Source: an uncultured Holosporaceae bacterium
Lineage (GTDB): Bacteria > Pseudomonadota > Alphaproteobacteria > CAISOG01
Direction: 5' to 3'
Assembly (NCBI GenBank): GCA_903887035.1
Contig: CAISOG010000014.1
Span: forward strand, 1-7,901
Length of the DNA: 7,901 bases
Below, one piece after another: positions 6,442 through 7,901 of this stretch. The position numbers were made by a program, and so were the translations under genes. Under the pieces are notes generated by a model. That model was not told the DNA's origin and ran no database searches. It saw nothing but the letters and a program-made list of their open reading frames with translations. The stretch's first letter is position 1. Each line of letters starts with the position of its first letter.

Positions 6442-7380
6442 TTAGCCTCTTTTGGGTCGCAATTGGCTAACCTTAGAGCCGATTTTAGCCCCACTGCCAC
6501 CATTATCCTGGCCATCATCCTGAGTGATCTGGCCATAAATGGCTGGCGAATCGCTGCTTTTGCTTTCTGCCCCATCCTCTAAGCCATAGACCTGTTCCGC
6601 GCTGGGAAAGGTGCGCGCCCGCACATCCGCGGCAAAGGCCTGCAACGCCGTGGCGGCCAGGCTGTTCAGATCGGCGTAGCGTTTGACAAAGCGGGGGGCA
6701 CGACCACCCTGCCAGCCCAACAAATCCTCACTAACCAAAATCTGCCCGTCGCAGGCGACGCTGGCACCAATGCCGATGGTGGGAATCGCCACCGCCTGGG
6801 TAATGGCGCGCGCCACCCCCTCCGCCACCGCCTCAACCACCAAGCCGAACGCGCCCGCCGCCGCCAACGCCTTAGCATCGGCCAGCAGTTGCGCCGCCGC
6901 CGCCGCATCCCGCCCCTGATAACGATAGCCGCCGATGCTGTTGACCGATTGCGGCTGCAACCCGATATGACCCAACACGGGGATACCACGCGCGGTCAGA
7001 AACTCTACCGTCTCCGCCATCACCTGCCCCCCCTCCAGCTTGACCGCCGCCGCCCCAGTTTCCTTCAGCACCCGCGCCGCGCTGTCAAAGGCCTGCGCCG
7101 GGCTGGCCTGATAACTGCCAAAGGGCAAATCAACCACCACCAAGGCTTTGCGGCAGGCGGCCACCACGCTGCGGCCATGGGCAATCATGATGTCGAGGGT
7201 TACGGGCAGGGTGCTGGCCTGGCCATAAGCCACCATCGCCAACGAATCGCCTACCAACACCAGATCGGCGACTTGATCCGCCAGCCGCGCCATAATCTGA
7301 TCATAGGCGGTCAGGCAGACCAACGGCTGCGCCCGCCCCTTAGCGGCCAGAATATCCGCAACACTATAGGGTTTATCCAC
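6442..7380 (-). CDS. panB: Ketopantoate hydroxymethyltransferase with a C-terminal tail
   Basis: This cytosolic enzyme transfers a hydroxymethyl group from methylenetetrahydrofolate to 2-ketoisovalerate, making ketopantoate, the committed step to pantothenate. Counting from the TTG at 7383, the TIM-barrel motifs are LTAYD (24-28), VGDSLAMV with metal ligand Asp46, VVDLPFGSY with Asp85, VKLEGG with Lys115 and Glu117, GHIGLQPQ (138-145), catalytic-base Glu184 in VVEAV, and IGIGAS (203-208). The fold should end near residue 265. The remaining roughly 48 residues are polar, rich in Gly, Ser, Asp and Gln, and end basic (QLRPKRG), which is unusual since PanB is commonly about 265-280 residues. There is no ATG start. 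TTG at 7383 and GTG at 7380 are adjacent; I prefer GTG because AGGCGG lies 8 bases before it against 5 for TTG. An in-frame TAG lies just upstream, so the N-terminus cannot be much longer. Confidence 0.93.
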   Translation of the reverse strand: MDKPYSVADILAAKGRAQPLVCLTAYDQIMARLADQVADLVLVGDSLAMVAYGQASTLPVTLDIMIAHGRSVVAACRKALVVVDLPFGSYQASPAQAFDSAARVLKETGAAAVKLEGGQVMAETVEFLTARGIPVLGHIGLQPQSVNSIGGYRYQGRDAAAAAQLLADAKALAAAGAFGLVVEAVAEGVARAITQAVAIPTIGIGASVACDGQILVSEDLLGWQGGRAPRFVKRYADLNSLAATALQAFAADVRARTFPSAEQVYGLEDGAESKSSDSPAIYGQITQDDGQDNGGSGAKIGSKVSQLRPKRG

Positions 7381-7414
7381 CAAAGCCGCCGCCTGTTCCT
7401 AAAGAATTTCTGCT

Positions 7415-7432
7415 AACAAACGCTTATTTGTT
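7415..7432. repeat. Short AT-rich inverted repeat at the channel stop codon
   Basis: AACAAA (7415-7420) and TTTGTT (7427-7432) are perfect 6-bp inverted arms around CGCTTA, which includes the channel stop codon. The hairpin is weak and no T run follows it on the minus strand, so it is unlikely to stop transcription into panB. Confidence 0.3.
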
Positions 7433-7901
7433 TTTGCGCACTTCCGCAAGCGAGACGGAGGCTTTTTGCCAGTGCCGCTGACTGCTGTGCTGGGGATCCT
7501 GCCGCCAATAACGTTCCATAAACAGGAAGATTAGGGAGACGGAGCAGCCAATCAAGATCAAGCCCGTCACCCCCTGGATGGAGGCCATGATGCGGATATA
7601 GCCCTTGGGGATGATATCGCCATAGCCCAGCGAGACATAGGTGACGGTGGAGAAATAATAATAGTCGAGGAAAACATTCACCTCACCCATCAGCGTGCCC
7701 AATTTGAATTGCAAGATCGCCAGCATATAGGCGCCCGCAAAAATGGTGATGTGAACAAAATGCGCAAGAATGTTAAGCAAAACCAACACCATAATCCGCG
7801 CCTGGGTTGGCATAAAGGTCAGTTTGTCCGACAATTTCCAGGCATAGAACATCGTTTCGTACTGCAAAAACAGGGTCAGCAGCACCACCATCATCGACAG
7901 C
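7424..7901 (-). CDS. Small potassium-channel-like membrane protein, 5' end cut
   Basis: This is an Ion_trans_2-type pore protein. The frame stays open to the right window edge. ATG codons at 7894 and 7891 fall inside what looks like the first membrane helix, so the true start is probably outside the window. Counting from 7894, hydrophobic segments lie at about 1-17 (incomplete), 33-62 and 101-127. A pore helix and selectivity filter lie between the last two: YYYFSTVTYVSLGYGDIIP at 78-96, with GYG at 90-92. The canonical TVGYG is SLGYG here. After the last helix comes a short polar tail of about 30 residues ending VRKNK, probably cytoplasmic. There is no RCK/TrkA-N nucleotide-binding domain and no voltage-sensor arginine ladder. 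The stop is about 40 bp before panB on the same strand. Function as a K+ channel is inferred from the filter; conductance or gating cannot be told. Confidence 0.82.
   Translation of the reverse strand, partial: LSMMVVLLTLFLQYETMFYAWKLSDKLTFMPTQARIMVLVLLNILAHFVHITIFAGAYMLAILQFKLGTLMGEVNVFLDYYYFSTVTYVSLGYGDIIPKGYIRIMASIQGVTGLILIGCSVSLIFLFMERYWRQDPQHSSQRHWQKASVSLAEVRKNK

Noticed and set aside
782..7230. Frequent TGGCCA hexamers (about a dozen noticed by eye)
   Set aside because: Most are a Leu-Ala type codon pair (CTG GCC A) or its mirror, so codon use explains them without a special signal.

Overview
The window reads as mid-GC (about 58% in the coding part that I counted) chromosomal DNA of an alphaproteobacterium. 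The strongest hint is the acetolactate synthase, which has the AGEAS form of the thiamine-diphosphate motif and an ENCYPMIPSG C-terminal block, as I remember from alphaproteobacterial enzymes. The long malic enzyme fused to a phosphotransacetylase-like domain fits too. I cannot place it below class level.

Layout. Positions 1-239 hold the AT-rich (37% GC by my count) 3' end of an unrecognised gene on the plus strand. At about 257-282 there is a minus-strand fragment resembling the 3' end of a tRNA gene (T arm plus 3' acceptor strand) with no 5' half. It sits at the composition change and looks like an old attachment site or tRNA remnant. A G-rich intergenic stretch follows. Next, on the plus strand (431-1159), comes a gene of the CADD family, the heme-oxygenase-like metalloenzymes that make p-aminobenzoate (pABA) by sacrificing one of their own tyrosines. 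All metal ligands and the sacrificial tyrosine and lysine are present. A strong 16-bp hairpin at 1180-1218 separates it from convergent maeB.

Everything from 1306 to the right edge is on the minus strand. In transcription order it is: a small potassium-channel-like membrane protein (cut by the window edge), panB, panC, ilvB, then maeB after a 136-bp gap. Channel to ilvB is tightly packed (gaps of about 40, 2 and 42 bp) and is probably one transcript.

The metabolic logic is good. IlvB makes acetolactate from pyruvate, which leads to 2-ketoisovalerate; PanB hydroxymethylates that to ketopantoate using methylenetetrahydrofolate; PanC joins pantoate to beta-alanine to give pantothenate, the CoA precursor. 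MaeB supplies pyruvate from malate. The CADD enzyme would supply pABA for folate, the cofactor PanB needs. The items most worth following up are the intact CADD enzyme, the orphan tRNA end at the composition break, ilvB without ilvN inside a pantothenate cluster, and non-consensus residues and a C-terminal tail in PanC and PanB.
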